Below, one piece after another: positions 30,871-39,955 of a stretch of 64,000 bases of DNA (positions are counted from its first letter, which is position 1; every line of letters starts with the position of its first letter). Made by a program: the position numbers and the translations under genes. The DNA comes from Pseudomonas sp. (GTDB lineage Bacteria > Pseudomonadota > Gammaproteobacteria > Pseudomonadales > Pseudomonadaceae). The stretch covers positions 1-64,000 of the forward strand of contig NZ_JAUYNT010000001.1 in NCBI RefSeq assembly GCF_030698175.1, read 5' to 3'. The notes under the pieces were generated by a model. The model did no database searches. It was not told the DNA's origin and saw nothing but the letters and a program-made list of their open reading frames with translations.

Positions 30871-32795
30871 GCAGCCTTGCGCTGAGCGGGCTCTGGCCCC
30901 ATTGGTTACGGCCGTTTTGGCTACTGCTGTTACCGTTACTCGGCTGGCTGCTGTGGCAACTCTGGCATCGCCAGCAACGCGCCGGGCGCTGGCAAAGTTT
31001 GCTGCCAGCGGCCTTTCATCAGGTGCTGCTCAGCGGCGCCAGTCGCCGCAATAGCCGCCTGCCCTGGCTGGCGCTGGCGCTGGCATGGTTGCTGGCGTTG
31101 TTGGCGCTGCTCGGCCCCGGCTGGGAGCGTGTCGAACAAAACAGCCTGAAGCGTGCCGACCCTCTAGTGGTAGTGCTGGAGCTGACCCCGGCGATGCTGG
31201 CCAGCGACGTGCAGCCCAATCGCCTCGCCCAGGCCAAGCGCAAATTGCTGGACTTGCTGCAAAGCCGGCGCGATGCGCAAACGGCGATAGTGGTGTTTGC
31301 CGGCAGCGCCCACACCCTGGTGCCGCTGTCGGATGATTTGGCCACCAGCCGCAACCTGCTCGAATCGCTGAACCCGTCGATCATGCCCACCCCTGGCCAG
31401 CGCGCCGATCTGGCCGTTAGCCTGGCCGCCGACTTACTCAAACAAGGCGCCCAGGGTGCGGGCAAAATCCTGCTAATCGACAGCGGCCTTGACCCGCAAG
31501 AACAGGATGGCATTCGCCAGGCCCTCAAGCAGCAAAAAGCCCAGCTGTTGATTCTCGGCATTGGCACCAGCGAAGGTGCGCCCATTGCGCTGGAGGGCGG
31601 CGGCTTTGTGAAAGACGCCCAAGGCGCAATTCTGTTGCCACGCCTGGACAGCCGCAGTCTCAAGCAACTGGCCAGTCAACTGGGCGGACGTTATGCCAGC
31701 GCCAGCCTGGATGATGACGACTTGCGCAGCCTCAACCTGCTCGAGGGCGCGCAAAGCCTGCGCGAAGGCAGCGAGCCAACGCAGCTGACCACCTGGGCCG
31801 ATCAGGGCCACTGGCTGTTGCTACCGCTGTTGCTGCTGGCCGCCTGCGCAGGGAGACGCGGCTGGTTGTTCTGCTTGCCACTGCTGTTGCCTGTGTTATT
31901 GGCCGCCCCGCAACCGAGCTACGCCTTCGAGTTTAATGACCTCTGGCTACGCCCCGACCAACAGGGCCAACGCCTGCTTGAGGCGCAAAAACCGCTGGAG
32001 GCGGCCAAACGCTTTGACAACCCGCAGTGGCAAGCCCAAGCCCTGTATCAGGCCGGCGACTACAACGGCGCCGCCGAACGCTTCGCCCAAGGTTATAGCG
32101 CCGCCGATCACTACAACCGTGGCAATGCCCTGGCCAAAGCCGGCGAACTGGAAGCGGCGATCGACGCTTACGAACAAGCGCTGGAGCGCCAGGCCGATCT
32201 GACCCAAGCCAAACAAAATAAAGCCCTGGTCGAGCAAGCCCTGCAACAACGTCAGCAACAGCAACAACAGCAGCAAAAACAAGATCAACAGCAACCCAAT
32301 AAAGATCAGCAGCCACAGGATTCGCAGTCCTCGCAGCAACAGCAGCAAAACCAAGCCGGTGAGCAAGCGCAAAAACCGGGCGAGCCTGCGCCGGATGCCA
32401 AGTCGCAGCAAGAACCTGGCGAGCCAAAAGATCAGTCGGCGACAAAACCGTCAGCTGAAAAACCGGCGAACGACGCGGCTGACAAGGACCAAGCCAAGCA
32501 GCCGACCGAGCAGGCTTTGGCGCAAAACCCAGCTGACCAGCAGCCACCCGCCAAGCCCGGCGAGAAGGCCGATAAGTCCCAAGCAGGCACCCAGGAAAAA
32601 TCCGCCAAGCAGGCCGACAGCAAAGACCCCGGCCAACCCAGCGACGACCCCGAAGGCACGCCAGCAAAACCGCTGGACACCGAACAACGGCAAGCACTGG
32701 AACAATGGCTGCGGCAGATCCCGGACGAACCGGGTGAACTCTTGCGGCGTAAATTTTGGTACGAACAGCAACAGCGTCAGGAACAATCGCGATGA
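30867..32795 (+). CDS. VWA-TPR fusion protein (BatB/BatC-like) with Gln-rich tail
   Basis: 642 residues. Two N-terminal hydrophobic segments; a VWA domain in which the MIDAS position reads LELTPAM (104-110) instead of D-x-S-x-S; a further TM pair (about 315-350); TPR repeats (about 365-450); then a low-complexity Gln/Lys/Pro/Ala tail (about 455-600) and a final conserved LEQWLRQIPDEPGELLRRKFWYEQ segment. The C-terminal half thus lies in the periplasm by topology. The degenerate MIDAS suggests metal-independent binding. ATGA overlaps on both sides show coupling with its neighbours. Confidence 0.88.
   Translation: MSSLALSGLWPHWLRPFWLLLLPLLGWLLWQLWHRQQRAGRWQSLLPAAFHQVLLSGASRRNSRLPWLALALAWLLALLALLGPGWERVEQNSLKRADPLVVVLELTPAMLASDVQPNRLAQAKRKLLDLLQSRRDAQTAIVVFAGSAHTLVPLSDDLATSRNLLESLNPSIMPTPGQRADLAVSLAADLLKQGAQGAGKILLIDSGLDPQEQDGIRQALKQQKAQLLILGIGTSEGAPIALEGGGFVKDAQGAILLPRLDSRSLKQLASQLGGRYASASLDDDDLRSLNLLEGAQSLREGSEPTQLTTWADQGHWLLLPLLLLAACAGRRGWLFCLPLLLPVLLAAPQPSYAFEFNDLWLRPDQQGQRLLEAQKPLEAAKRFDNPQWQAQALYQAGDYNGAAERFAQGYSAADHYNRGNALAKAGELEAAIDAYEQALERQADLTQAKQNKALVEQALQQRQQQQQQQQKQDQQQPNKDQQPQDSQSSQQQQQNQAGEQAQKPGEPAPDAKSQQEPGEPKDQSATKPSAEKPANDAADKDQAKQPTEQALAQNPADQQPPAKPGEKADKSQAGTQEKSAKQADSKDPGQPSDDPEGTPAKPLDTEQRQALEQWLRQIPDEPGELLRRKFWYEQQQRQEQSR
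32230..32400 (+). repeat. CAG/CAA-rich low-complexity tract
   Basis: Runs of CAR codons, densest at about 32246-32300, encode the Gln-rich tail of the VWA-TPR protein. Possible replication-slippage site; in frame here. Confidence 0.7.
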
Positions 32796-34450
32796 TCCGC
32801 CACCGACTTTCACTGCCCTTCTCCTTGCTACTCACATTGCTCGCGCTGTTTAGCCTGTCGGCGCAGGCCGCAGGCTTTAGTGCGCGGGTCGACCGCGTGC
32901 AAATAAGCGAGGGTGAAACCGTCGAGCTAACGCTTGAGTCCGATGACATCACCTTATTCGGCAAACCCGACCTCAGCCCGCTGAATGAACTGTTCGAGCA
33001 ACTGGGTACCCGGCAACTCAATCAAATCAGCAGCAACAATGGTAATGCCCACTCCACCACCAGCTGGGTCATTACCCTGCAGCCCAAGCAAACCGGCTAT
33101 GTGGTGATACCGCCGATCCAGCTCGGCGATGTCAGCAGCCAACCGATAACCCTGCATGTATTAACTGCCGCCAGTCAAAAGGCTCAGGGCAAACTGGCGC
33201 CGGTGTTTATCGAGGCCAGCCTCGACCAGGACAGCGTCTATGTGCAGGCCCAGGCGATTTTGACCCTACGCATTTACCACTCGGTGTCGCTGTACGACGA
33301 CAGCAGTCTGACCCCGCTGCAAATGACCGATGCCCGCATCGAACAACTGAGCGAGCCACGCACCTACGAGAAACTGCTGAACGGCGTACGCCATGGCGTG
33401 ATCGAGCTGCGCTATGGCATCTTCCCCCAGCAAAGTGGCGAGCTGACCATCCCGGCCCTGCAATTCAGCGCCACGGTCGCCAGCGCCCGACAGAACAATG
33501 ACTTCAGCCCCTTTGACCGACCCGGCCGTCCGACCCGGGTTAACTCGGCACCGATCAATCTGCAGGTCAAAGCCAAGCCGGCGCAGTACCCCGCCGACGC
33601 CGCCTGGCTGCCGGCGCGGGCACTCACCCTCAGTGAGAACTGGAGTCCGCAACCGGACAAGGTCAAGGTCGGCGATTCGCTAACCCGGATCCTCAAACTC
33701 AACGCCGAAGGCCTCTCCAGCGCCCAACTCCCGCCGCTGCCCAGCAGTTCAATTGCCGGGCTGCGTAATTACCCGGACCAGCCGCAGCTGAGCAATCAAA
33801 TCAATGAGCAGGGCCTGCTCGGCAGTCGCGAGGAGCGCGAAGCCTTGGTGCCCAACCGCAGTGGCACAGTCGAGTTACCGGCCATCGAGCTGCCGTGGTG
33901 GAACACCCAAACCGATACCCTCGAACACCTCAGCCTGCCGGCCCGGCAGCTGGAAGTCGCGGCGAATCCAGGGATTGAACCGCCAACCAGCAACGAGCCA
34001 CCAGCGCTGTTGCCGGCGATTGAAGGGCCGCCCCTGTGGCCTTGGCAACTGGCCTGTGGCCTGCTGACTGGCACCAGCCTACTGGGCTTTGGCCTGTGGT
34101 GGCGTGCCCGCCGCCAACCGGCCATAGCTGCCGCCAGCCAAACCGGCCCGAGCCCGCGCACCCTGCTGGATGATCTGAAACGCGCCTGCCAAAGCAATGA
34201 GCCGCAAGCCACCCGCCAAGCCCTGGATGCCTGGGCCCGCCAGCAGCCGGAAACCCTGGCCGACTTAGCCGCGCGATTCTTGCCCTTGTCGGCCGCCCTC
34301 GACGGCCTCAACGGCGCGCTCTACAGCGAAACCGGCCAGCACTGGCAAGGCGAAGACCTCTGGCGCGCCATCCGCACCCTGCCCGCCGCCGAATCCGTCG
34401 GCAGCAGCACCCAAGAGCCAAGCCCGCTGCCGCCGCTGTATCCGCGCTAA
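32792..34450 (+). CDS. BatD family protein
   Basis: Last gene of the Bat operon, 552 residues. Signal peptide about 1-26 (ending LSAQAAG), a series of beta-sandwich BatD domains facing the periplasm (VDRVQISEGETVELTL, PIQLGDVSSQPITLHV, RVLKLNAEGLSSAQLPPL-type segments), a TM helix (about 425-446, WQLACGLLTGTSLLGFGLWW) and a cytoplasmic tail. ATG 32792 overlaps the previous stop by 4 bases; the longer frame from 32756 lacks homology. Bat proteins were named for aerotolerance in Bacteroides; the role in Pseudomonas is not settled. Confidence 0.9.
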   Translation: MIRHRLSLPFSLLLTLLALFSLSAQAAGFSARVDRVQISEGETVELTLESDDITLFGKPDLSPLNELFEQLGTRQLNQISSNNGNAHSTTSWVITLQPKQTGYVVIPPIQLGDVSSQPITLHVLTAASQKAQGKLAPVFIEASLDQDSVYVQAQAILTLRIYHSVSLYDDSSLTPLQMTDARIEQLSEPRTYEKLLNGVRHGVIELRYGIFPQQSGELTIPALQFSATVASARQNNDFSPFDRPGRPTRVNSAPINLQVKAKPAQYPADAAWLPARALTLSENWSPQPDKVKVGDSLTRILKLNAEGLSSAQLPPLPSSSIAGLRNYPDQPQLSNQINEQGLLGSREEREALVPNRSGTVELPAIELPWWNTQTDTLEHLSLPARQLEVAANPGIEPPTSNEPPALLPAIEGPPLWPWQLACGLLTGTSLLGFGLWWRARRQPAIAAASQTGPSPRTLLDDLKRACQSNEPQATRQALDAWARQQPETLADLAARFLPLSAALDGLNGALYSETGQHWQGEDLWRAIRTLPAAESVGSSTQEPSPLPPLYPR

Positions 34451-34604
34451 GCCCGACAAACTCACACAGGCACTCACTGAGCACCTGGGTGAGTCTGCTG
34501 GCAGAAAGCACAGGTACGTCTACTGTTGTGCCAGATCGCAGCGCTTAAACGACGCACGGCTCGCTCCTCCTGAGCCCGTCCTACGACTCTGCCTTCAACA
34601 GACA

Positions 34605-34762
34605 ACGGGGACACAACCATAAAATGGCTATGTCCCCGTCATGGGTTGATAGCCATTAACCGTGAAAACCAACCGTAGGATGTGGTGAAGCGCAGCGATA
34701 CCCATCACCGACTTGATCGCCGTCGGATTCTCGATGGGTATCGCAAGCTCAACCCATCCTAC
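34605..34762. repeat. Intergenic repeats: hairpin and REP-like inverted pair
   Basis: The 402-bp spacer after batD has no gene. ACGGGGACA (34605-34613) pairs with TGTCCCCGT (34631-34639). A second pair is an about 30-bp imperfect inverted repeat, 34675-34706 and 34733-34762, with ends GTAGGAT and ATCCTAC and inner ends ATACCCATC and GATGGGTAT. Both resemble dispersed Pseudomonas intergenic repeats. A TGCAACACATAAC string shared with about 9855 follows at about 34773. Confidence 0.6.
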
Positions 34763-34800
34763 AAAGAGCTACGACGCTGCAACACATAACGAATCCACGG

Positions 34801-34840
34801 CCATAAAAAAACCGCAGCCAAGGCTGCGGTTTTTTTATGG
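34801..34840. terminator. Bidirectional Rho-independent terminator
   Basis: A perfect 19-bp palindromic stem: AAAAAAACCGCAGCC, loop AA, GGCTGCGGTTTTTTT, flanked by CCAT and ATGG. It serves the Bat operon (plus) and the RND permease operon (minus). Confidence 0.9.
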
Positions 34841-34852
34841 CGCTCGCGAGTA

Positions 34853-37228
34853 TCAGTGCGAGAGCAAGGAGCCGCCGACTTTACCTGCAAGCTTCTCAGG
34901 TTTGATCAAGAAGCGCGCCAGTGCTGGCAACAGCCAGAGGGCGCCGAACATGTTCCACAGCAGCATAAAGGTCAGCATCAAACCCATATCCGCCTGGAAC
35001 TTGATCGCCGAAAACATCCAGGTCGCCACGCCAATCGCCAAGCACAGGCCGGTAAACAGCACCGCCTTACCGGTCGACTTGAGGGTCTGGTAGTAGGCCT
35101 CTTGCAACGGCAAACCGGCGCGCAGGAAGCTCTCCAGACGGCTGTAAATATAGATGCCGTAGTCGACACCGATACCCACACCCAGGGCGATTACCGGCAA
35201 GGTCGCCACCTTGACGCCAATCCCAAGGAAGGTCATCAACGCGTTACCCAGTACCGAGGTCAACACCAATGGCAGCACGATGCACAGGGTCGCGGCGAAT
35301 GAGCGAAAGGTGATCATGCACATGGTCGCCACGCACAGATACACCAACAACAGCACGGTGAGCTCAGACTCCTTGATCACCTCGTTGGTGGCCGCTTCAA
35401 TCCCGGCATTACCTGCGGCCAGGACAAATTTGCGGTTATCGGTGTCGTGTTCTTTGGCGAACGCCTGCACGGCAGCGACGGCACGATCAAGGGTTTCGGC
35501 TTTGTGGTCGTTGAGGAACACCAGCACCGGCGCCAAGGAGCAGTCGGTGTTGTACAGGCCGTCGGCGCGCGAGATCGAGTTGTTCAGCACGTCTTGGTTA
35601 CGCGACAGGGTTTCCCATTTCAGGTTGCCCTCGTTCATGCCCTTGATGACCTGTTTGGAGACAGTCACCAAGGAAATCGCCGACTGCACGCCCTGGGTGT
35701 TTTCCAGGCTCCACATCAACTCATCAATCGGCGTCAGTGCCTCATGGGTTGAACAACCCTCAGGGGCCGTTTCGACCATCACCACCAACACATCAGAGCT
35801 GGTTGAGTAGTTATTGATGATGAACTTGTTGTCGAGGTTGTAGCGCGAATCGGGACGCAACTCAGGTGCGCCCTGATCCAGGTCACCGATTTTCAGGTCG
35901 TGGCCGTACCAGAGGCCACCACCGAAGGCCATCAAGGCAATCACCACCGAAATCGGCGCCACCACCGGGTGGGCAAAGTTCGACAGCAAACGCCAGAACG
36001 GCTGCTCGCTGTTGGCATCCTTCTTACTGCGCTCAATCGCTTTCTTGCTGATACCGAGGTAGGAAATGGCCACCGGTAGCAGAATCAGGTTAGTGAACAC
36101 GATCACCATCACACCGATCGAGGCACCAATGGCCAGCTCGCGGATCACGCCAATATCCATCACCATCAGCGTGATAAAGCCCACGGCGTCGGCCAGAATC
36201 GCAATCATCCCCGGCAGGAACAACTGCCGGAAGGTGCGCCGCGCGGCAGTTAAAGCGTTCTCGGCATCGCTTGAGTGCTGGGCGATACCGTTGATTTTTT
36301 GCACGCCATGGGAAATACCAATGGCGAAAATCAGAAACGGCACCAACATCGAGTACGGGTCTAGCCCGAAGCCGACCAGGTGCATCAGGCCCAGCTGCCA
36401 GATCACCGCCACCAGGGTGGTGACCAGCACGCCAATGGTGCTGCGCATGCACCAGGTGAACCAGTAGAGCAGCACCAAAGTAATGCCGAAGGCGATGCCG
36501 AAGAACATCACCACCATCAGCAAGCCATCAATCAGATCGCCAACCTTCTTGGCAAACCCGATGATGTGAATTTTCACATTCGGATTTTGCTGCTGAAACT
36601 TGTCGCGAATCCGCTCCTCCAGCTGGTGGGAGAACTGCCGGTAGTCCAGCGGCAACAGCGTGCCCTGGTCATTCGGATCGGGATAGGAGGCCTGCAACGG
36701 CACATCGAGAATGCTCGATTTAAAGTTGTTGGCGACCAAACGGCCAACCTGCCCCGACTTGAGGATGTTGTTACGCAACTCATTCAAGCTGTCGGAGGAG
36801 CCATTGTAGGTTTGCGGGATAATCGAGCCACCGGTAAAACCTTCTTCGGTAACTTCGGTCCAGCGCACGTTGGGCGTCCACAGCGACTTCAAGCCCGAAC
36901 GGTCAACGCCGGGAATGTACAACACCTCGTCGTTGATCTGGCGCAGCGTCTCCATATATTCCTTGGAGAAGATATCGCCATCCACCGCCTCAACCGAGAT
37001 CCGTACCGTATTGCCCAAACCCGCCAGGTCATCGCGGTGCTGCATCATCTTTTGAATGAACGGATGGTGCAGAGGGATCATCTTCTCGAAACTGGTCGAG
37101 GGCCGCACTTGCAACGCCTGGAAACCCAGAAATAGGGTGACCAATAGGCAGATTAAAATCACTGCCGGGCGGTTATTAAAAATCAGGCGTTCGAGAAATG
37201 TCGCCTTGTCCTGGTGATGCTTACTCAT
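34853..37228 (-). CDS. RND/MMPL superfamily transporter permease
   Basis: 791-residue inner-membrane protein with one N-terminal TM helix, a large periplasmic loop (about 45-230), a block of five or six helices, a second loop and a second helix block, the RND superfamily plan. It is shorter than the HAE-1 drug pumps (about 1,030) and matches the MMPL-like branch. Such permeases occur beside DUF1302, DUF1329 and YCF48 genes and are thought to move lipids or other hydrophobic compounds to or from the outer membrane; the substrate is unknown. It starts 24 bp after the YCF48 gene, so they form an operon. No periplasmic adaptor (MFP) gene is present. Confidence 0.88.
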   Translation of the reverse strand: MSKHHQDKATFLERLIFNNRPAVILICLLVTLFLGFQALQVRPSTSFEKMIPLHHPFIQKMMQHRDDLAGLGNTVRISVEAVDGDIFSKEYMETLRQINDEVLYIPGVDRSGLKSLWTPNVRWTEVTEEGFTGGSIIPQTYNGSSDSLNELRNNILKSGQVGRLVANNFKSSILDVPLQASYPDPNDQGTLLPLDYRQFSHQLEERIRDKFQQQNPNVKIHIIGFAKKVGDLIDGLLMVVMFFGIAFGITLVLLYWFTWCMRSTIGVLVTTLVAVIWQLGLMHLVGFGLDPYSMLVPFLIFAIGISHGVQKINGIAQHSSDAENALTAARRTFRQLFLPGMIAILADAVGFITLMVMDIGVIRELAIGASIGVMVIVFTNLILLPVAISYLGISKKAIERSKKDANSEQPFWRLLSNFAHPVVAPISVVIALMAFGGGLWYGHDLKIGDLDQGAPELRPDSRYNLDNKFIINNYSTSSDVLVVMVETAPEGCSTHEALTPIDELMWSLENTQGVQSAISLVTVSKQVIKGMNEGNLKWETLSRNQDVLNNSISRADGLYNTDCSLAPVLVFLNDHKAETLDRAVAAVQAFAKEHDTDNRKFVLAAGNAGIEAATNEVIKESELTVLLLVYLCVATMCMITFRSFAATLCIVLPLVLTSVLGNALMTFLGIGVKVATLPVIALGVGIGVDYGIYIYSRLESFLRAGLPLQEAYYQTLKSTGKAVLFTGLCLAIGVATWMFSAIKFQADMGLMLTFMLLWNMFGALWLLPALARFLIKPEKLAGKVGGSLLSH

Positions 37229-37252
37229 CGCTAATACCTTATCGAGCCCGGC

Positions 37253-38335
37253 TTATTGTTGTGGCGCGGCGCCAGTAGACGTTGCGACATGCACACCGCC
37301 CTGACCTACCAAAATCAAATTACCTTTGTCATCAGCGTTAACGCCGGACAAAGACAAGCGATCTGCACGGTTCAGCACACTGAAGCTGTGCCCCTTGTCG
37401 GTACTTTTCAGCACGCTACCACCGTGGCCAACCACCACCACCGAGCCGTCCTTGAGCAAAGCACCATTGGCCAAGCCGAAGTCCAAGACACCATTGCCGC
37501 TTTTTAAATCAACTTGCTGCCAGGTCTTACCGAAGTCACTGGAGCGGAACAAATGCCCGCGCAAGCCATACACCAGCACCGAACCGCTTTCGCTGGTGGC
37601 GGAAACGCCAAATAATGAACCCTCATAAGGGCCTTCCAGGGTTTCCCAGGTCTGCCCCCAGTCGCTGGAGCGGTACATGCTGCCCATTTCACCAACCGCA
37701 AACAGGCCGGAATCTTTGATTTCGGTGATGCCGTTTAGGTGCCGCTGATCTTCGTTATCCAGCCGATCACTCACATCGTCCCACTGCGCACCACCATCGG
37801 TGGTTTCCAGCAAGACGCCATAGGCGCCGACGGCAAAGCCCTGTTCGGCATTCTTGAACCAGATATCCAGCAACGGCGCTTCACGCTCGAGGTCGCTGAA
37901 CTGCTCAGTCCAGGTCAGACCACCGTCAGCAGTGGCGAGAATCAGCGAGTCATGCCCAGTCACCCAGCCTTTTTTGTCATCGACAAAAAACACCGAAGTG
38001 AGCATTTGCCGAGTAGGGACCTTGGCTTGCGTCCAGGTGGCACCGTTGTCGTCGGAATAGAGCACATGCCCGCGATCACCCACCGCGACCAAACGGCTGC
38101 CGGCTCGGGCAACATCTAGCAGCAAGCTATTGGCGGCCTTTGGCATCACTATCGAGTACACCGGCGCATCTGCAGCACTCGCCGCCATCACCGGCGCAGT
38201 AAACAAATTTAGCAGCGACAAGGCGCCGAGCAACGAAACGGCCTTAGCCAGTGGTGACTGGCAGCGCAACGCAGGCATGCGCAGCAAAGCTGCACTAATA
38301 CCCGACTGTGTGCGCCGCGAAATGGGCTCACGCAT
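37253..38335 (-). CDS. YCF48/Hcf136-like beta-propeller protein, exported
   Basis: 360 residues. A long basic signal sequence ends at about residue 51 (LNLFTAPVMA-AS). The rest is a repeating beta-propeller with BNR/YCF48-type units: SDDNGATWTQ, TADGGLTWTEQ, TTDGGAQWDD, SSDWGQTWETL, SSDFGKTWQQV, STDKGHSFSV. In cyanobacteria Ycf48 assists photosystem II assembly, but Pseudomonas homologues belong to envelope cassettes with RND permeases. ATG 38335 with GGGGAT upstream is chosen over the longer frame to 38398. It probably acts in the periplasm as an accessory to the RND protein. Confidence 0.87.
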   Translation of the reverse strand: MREPISRRTQSGISAALLRMPALRCQSPLAKAVSLLGALSLLNLFTAPVMAASAADAPVYSIVMPKAANSLLLDVARAGSRLVAVGDRGHVLYSDDNGATWTQAKVPTRQMLTSVFFVDDKKGWVTGHDSLILATADGGLTWTEQFSDLEREAPLLDIWFKNAEQGFAVGAYGVLLETTDGGAQWDDVSDRLDNEDQRHLNGITEIKDSGLFAVGEMGSMYRSSDWGQTWETLEGPYEGSLFGVSATSESGSVLVYGLRGHLFRSSDFGKTWQQVDLKSGNGVLDFGLANGALLKDGSVVVVGHGGSVLKSTDKGHSFSVLNRADRLSLSGVNADDKGNLILVGQGGVHVATSTGAAPQQ

Positions 38336-38480
38336 ACACCTATCCCCTTGATTATTATCGGAAGCTCTACGAAGTAGGCCGCCTATCCTAGCGAGCAATA
38401 CAAACCCCTGACAATCGGCGCGACGTTATGTTTTGTTACCTATCGCCGGCAATTGCAATTTGGTCGACTTATAACGTGAA

Positions 38481-38505
38481 AAGGCCGCTACGAATGAGCG
38501 GCCTT
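38481..38505 (-). terminator. Terminator between DUF1329 and the YCF48-RND pair
   Basis: AAGGCCGCT (38481-38489) pairs with AGCGGCCTT (38497-38505), loop ACGAATG. On the minus strand it is followed by TTTTC. It would separate the DUF1302-DUF1329 transcript from YCF48-RND, at least partly. Confidence 0.7.
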
Positions 38506-38523
38506 AGCACTTAACAGTAACGC

Positions 38524-39897
38524 TTAACGAGTGCCGCGACGACGCAGGGCAGCTGGCTTGAAGTAGCCATCGTCCGGAATCGGTTGGCTGAAGTCGATGG
38601 TGGTCGACTCTTCGCTATCCAAGTTTTGTACGTGGTAGCGACGCGCTTGCAAATCGTGGAACACATCCAGTGCCGACCAAGTAGTTGGCAGCTCGTAGAA
38701 GTTCTTCAGATAAGCAACCGACACACGCCACAAATCGCCACGACCGTCGTATTGGTCAACTTCAGCAGCCTGCCAGCTATCTTCGTCGAGGAACAACACA
38801 CGCTTGGAGTAGATATGACGCGCGCCTTCTTTCAGTTTGCCTTCAACTACCCAAACGCGGTGCAGTTCCCAACGGGTTAGATCAGGATTCAAGTGACCCA
38901 CTTGCAGCAGATCCTTGTACTTAACGCCAGGCGCAGTAACTCGGTAGTTGTTGTAAGGAACGTAGATTTCCTTTTTACCAATCAACTTCCACTCGTAACG
39001 ATCTGGAGCACCGTTATACATATCGGTGTCATCGGCGGTACGCAGGCCATCGGCAGCCGAGATCGGCGTGTCATAGGCCAAGTTAGGCGCACGACGCACA
39101 CGACGTTGACCGGCGTTATAACCCCAAGCCTGACGTGGCTCTTTTACCTGATCGAGGGTTTCGTGAACCAGAATCGCACCGCCAGCCAAACGAGCCGGGC
39201 TCTTGGTGAACGACAGGTAATCGAACAGGGTGTTGTTCAGATCGGCAGCCGTGCCTTTAGGGTTATAGAAACGAAACAAGGCTTCTTGCTGCGAAGTCAC
39301 TGGGTTGTAGTCACCGTTACGCTGTACGGCCACTTCAGTGGCGCGGCGCACGATGAAGCTGCCACGGTAGCGAGCCACGTGGTTCCACAGGGCTTCAACA
39401 CCATTTTGTGGGATTGGGAACGGGGTGCCGCCGTAGGCGTCAACAAAACCGTTACCACCCTCGACCAGCTTGGCGGTGGTGGCGTTCTTAGCGGTGTTGT
39501 CATACACCCACTGCGGTGCAGAACCGGAGCGGCGAGTCTGATAAACCGGCAGACGGAACGAATTTGGATAAGCATTGAACAGCGCAATAACACCTGGGGT
39601 CAGGTTGGCTTTGTACTGATCCATATTGGCTTTGGTAATGGTGTACAGCGGCTTATCACCCGCGAACGGATCAGGGTGATGCTGGCCTGGGGTTTTGTAC
39701 TCAGCCGGAACCTTAGTGATACCGCCCGTCCAAGCCGGAATAGTACCTGCAGCATTACCGGCTTTCTCAGCGCCGAATGGCGTCAAGGTAGTAGCGAGTT
39801 TCGCAGCTTCTTGTGGCGAAACTGCCGCCATAACGTTACCAGCAGACAGCGCCAGTGCGATTGCGGCGCCAATCAGCGTGTGCTTTTTCAGCATCAT
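38524..39897 (-). CDS. DUF1329 family exported protein
   Basis: 457 residues with a clear signal peptide (ending GNVMAAV). The DUF1329 family is grouped with LolA/LolB-like folds that bind lipid moieties, so a periplasmic or outer-membrane-associated carrier role is reasonable. Sequence marks include FNAYPNSFRLPVYQTRRS, GGTPFPIPQNGVEALWNHVARYRG and VDQYDGRGDLWRVSV. Two ATGs stand together; GGAGAG is better spaced for the second (39894). It sits 58 bp after DUF1302, the usual pair, with a hairpin between them. Confidence 0.9.
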   Translation of the reverse strand: MMLKKHTLIGAAIALALSAGNVMAAVSPQEAAKLATTLTPFGAEKAGNAAGTIPAWTGGITKVPAEYKTPGQHHPDPFAGDKPLYTITKANMDQYKANLTPGVIALFNAYPNSFRLPVYQTRRSGSAPQWVYDNTAKNATTAKLVEGGNGFVDAYGGTPFPIPQNGVEALWNHVARYRGSFIVRRATEVAVQRNGDYNPVTSQQEALFRFYNPKGTAADLNNTLFDYLSFTKSPARLAGGAILVHETLDQVKEPRQAWGYNAGQRRVRRAPNLAYDTPISAADGLRTADDTDMYNGAPDRYEWKLIGKKEIYVPYNNYRVTAPGVKYKDLLQVGHLNPDLTRWELHRVWVVEGKLKEGARHIYSKRVLFLDEDSWQAAEVDQYDGRGDLWRVSVAYLKNFYELPTTWSALDVFHDLQARRYHVQNLDSEESTTIDFSQPIPDDGYFKPAALRRRGTR

Positions 39898-39920
39898 ATC
39901 TCTCCGTGATGATTCAACAA

Positions 39921-39942
39921 CCGAGGGCTCATTGGCCCTCGG
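39921..39942. other. Intergenic hairpin between DUF1302 and DUF1329
   Basis: CCGAGGGC (39921-39928), loop TCATTG, GCCCTCGG (39935-39942). The T-run (TATTTTTT) lies on the plus-strand side, so it does not look like a terminator for these minus-strand genes. In their mRNA it may protect or process the upstream message. Confidence 0.45.
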
Positions 39943-39955
39943 TATTTTTTAATAA

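Noticed and set aside
31933..33021. 362-codon minus-strand frame over the VWA-TPR and BatD genes
   Set aside because: Antisense to two recognised genes and rich in Arg/Ala/Pro, typical of a GC-rich shadow.
39921..39950. Terminator between DUF1302 and DUF1329
   Set aside because: The T-run is on the wrong side for the minus-strand genes; recorded as a hairpin only.
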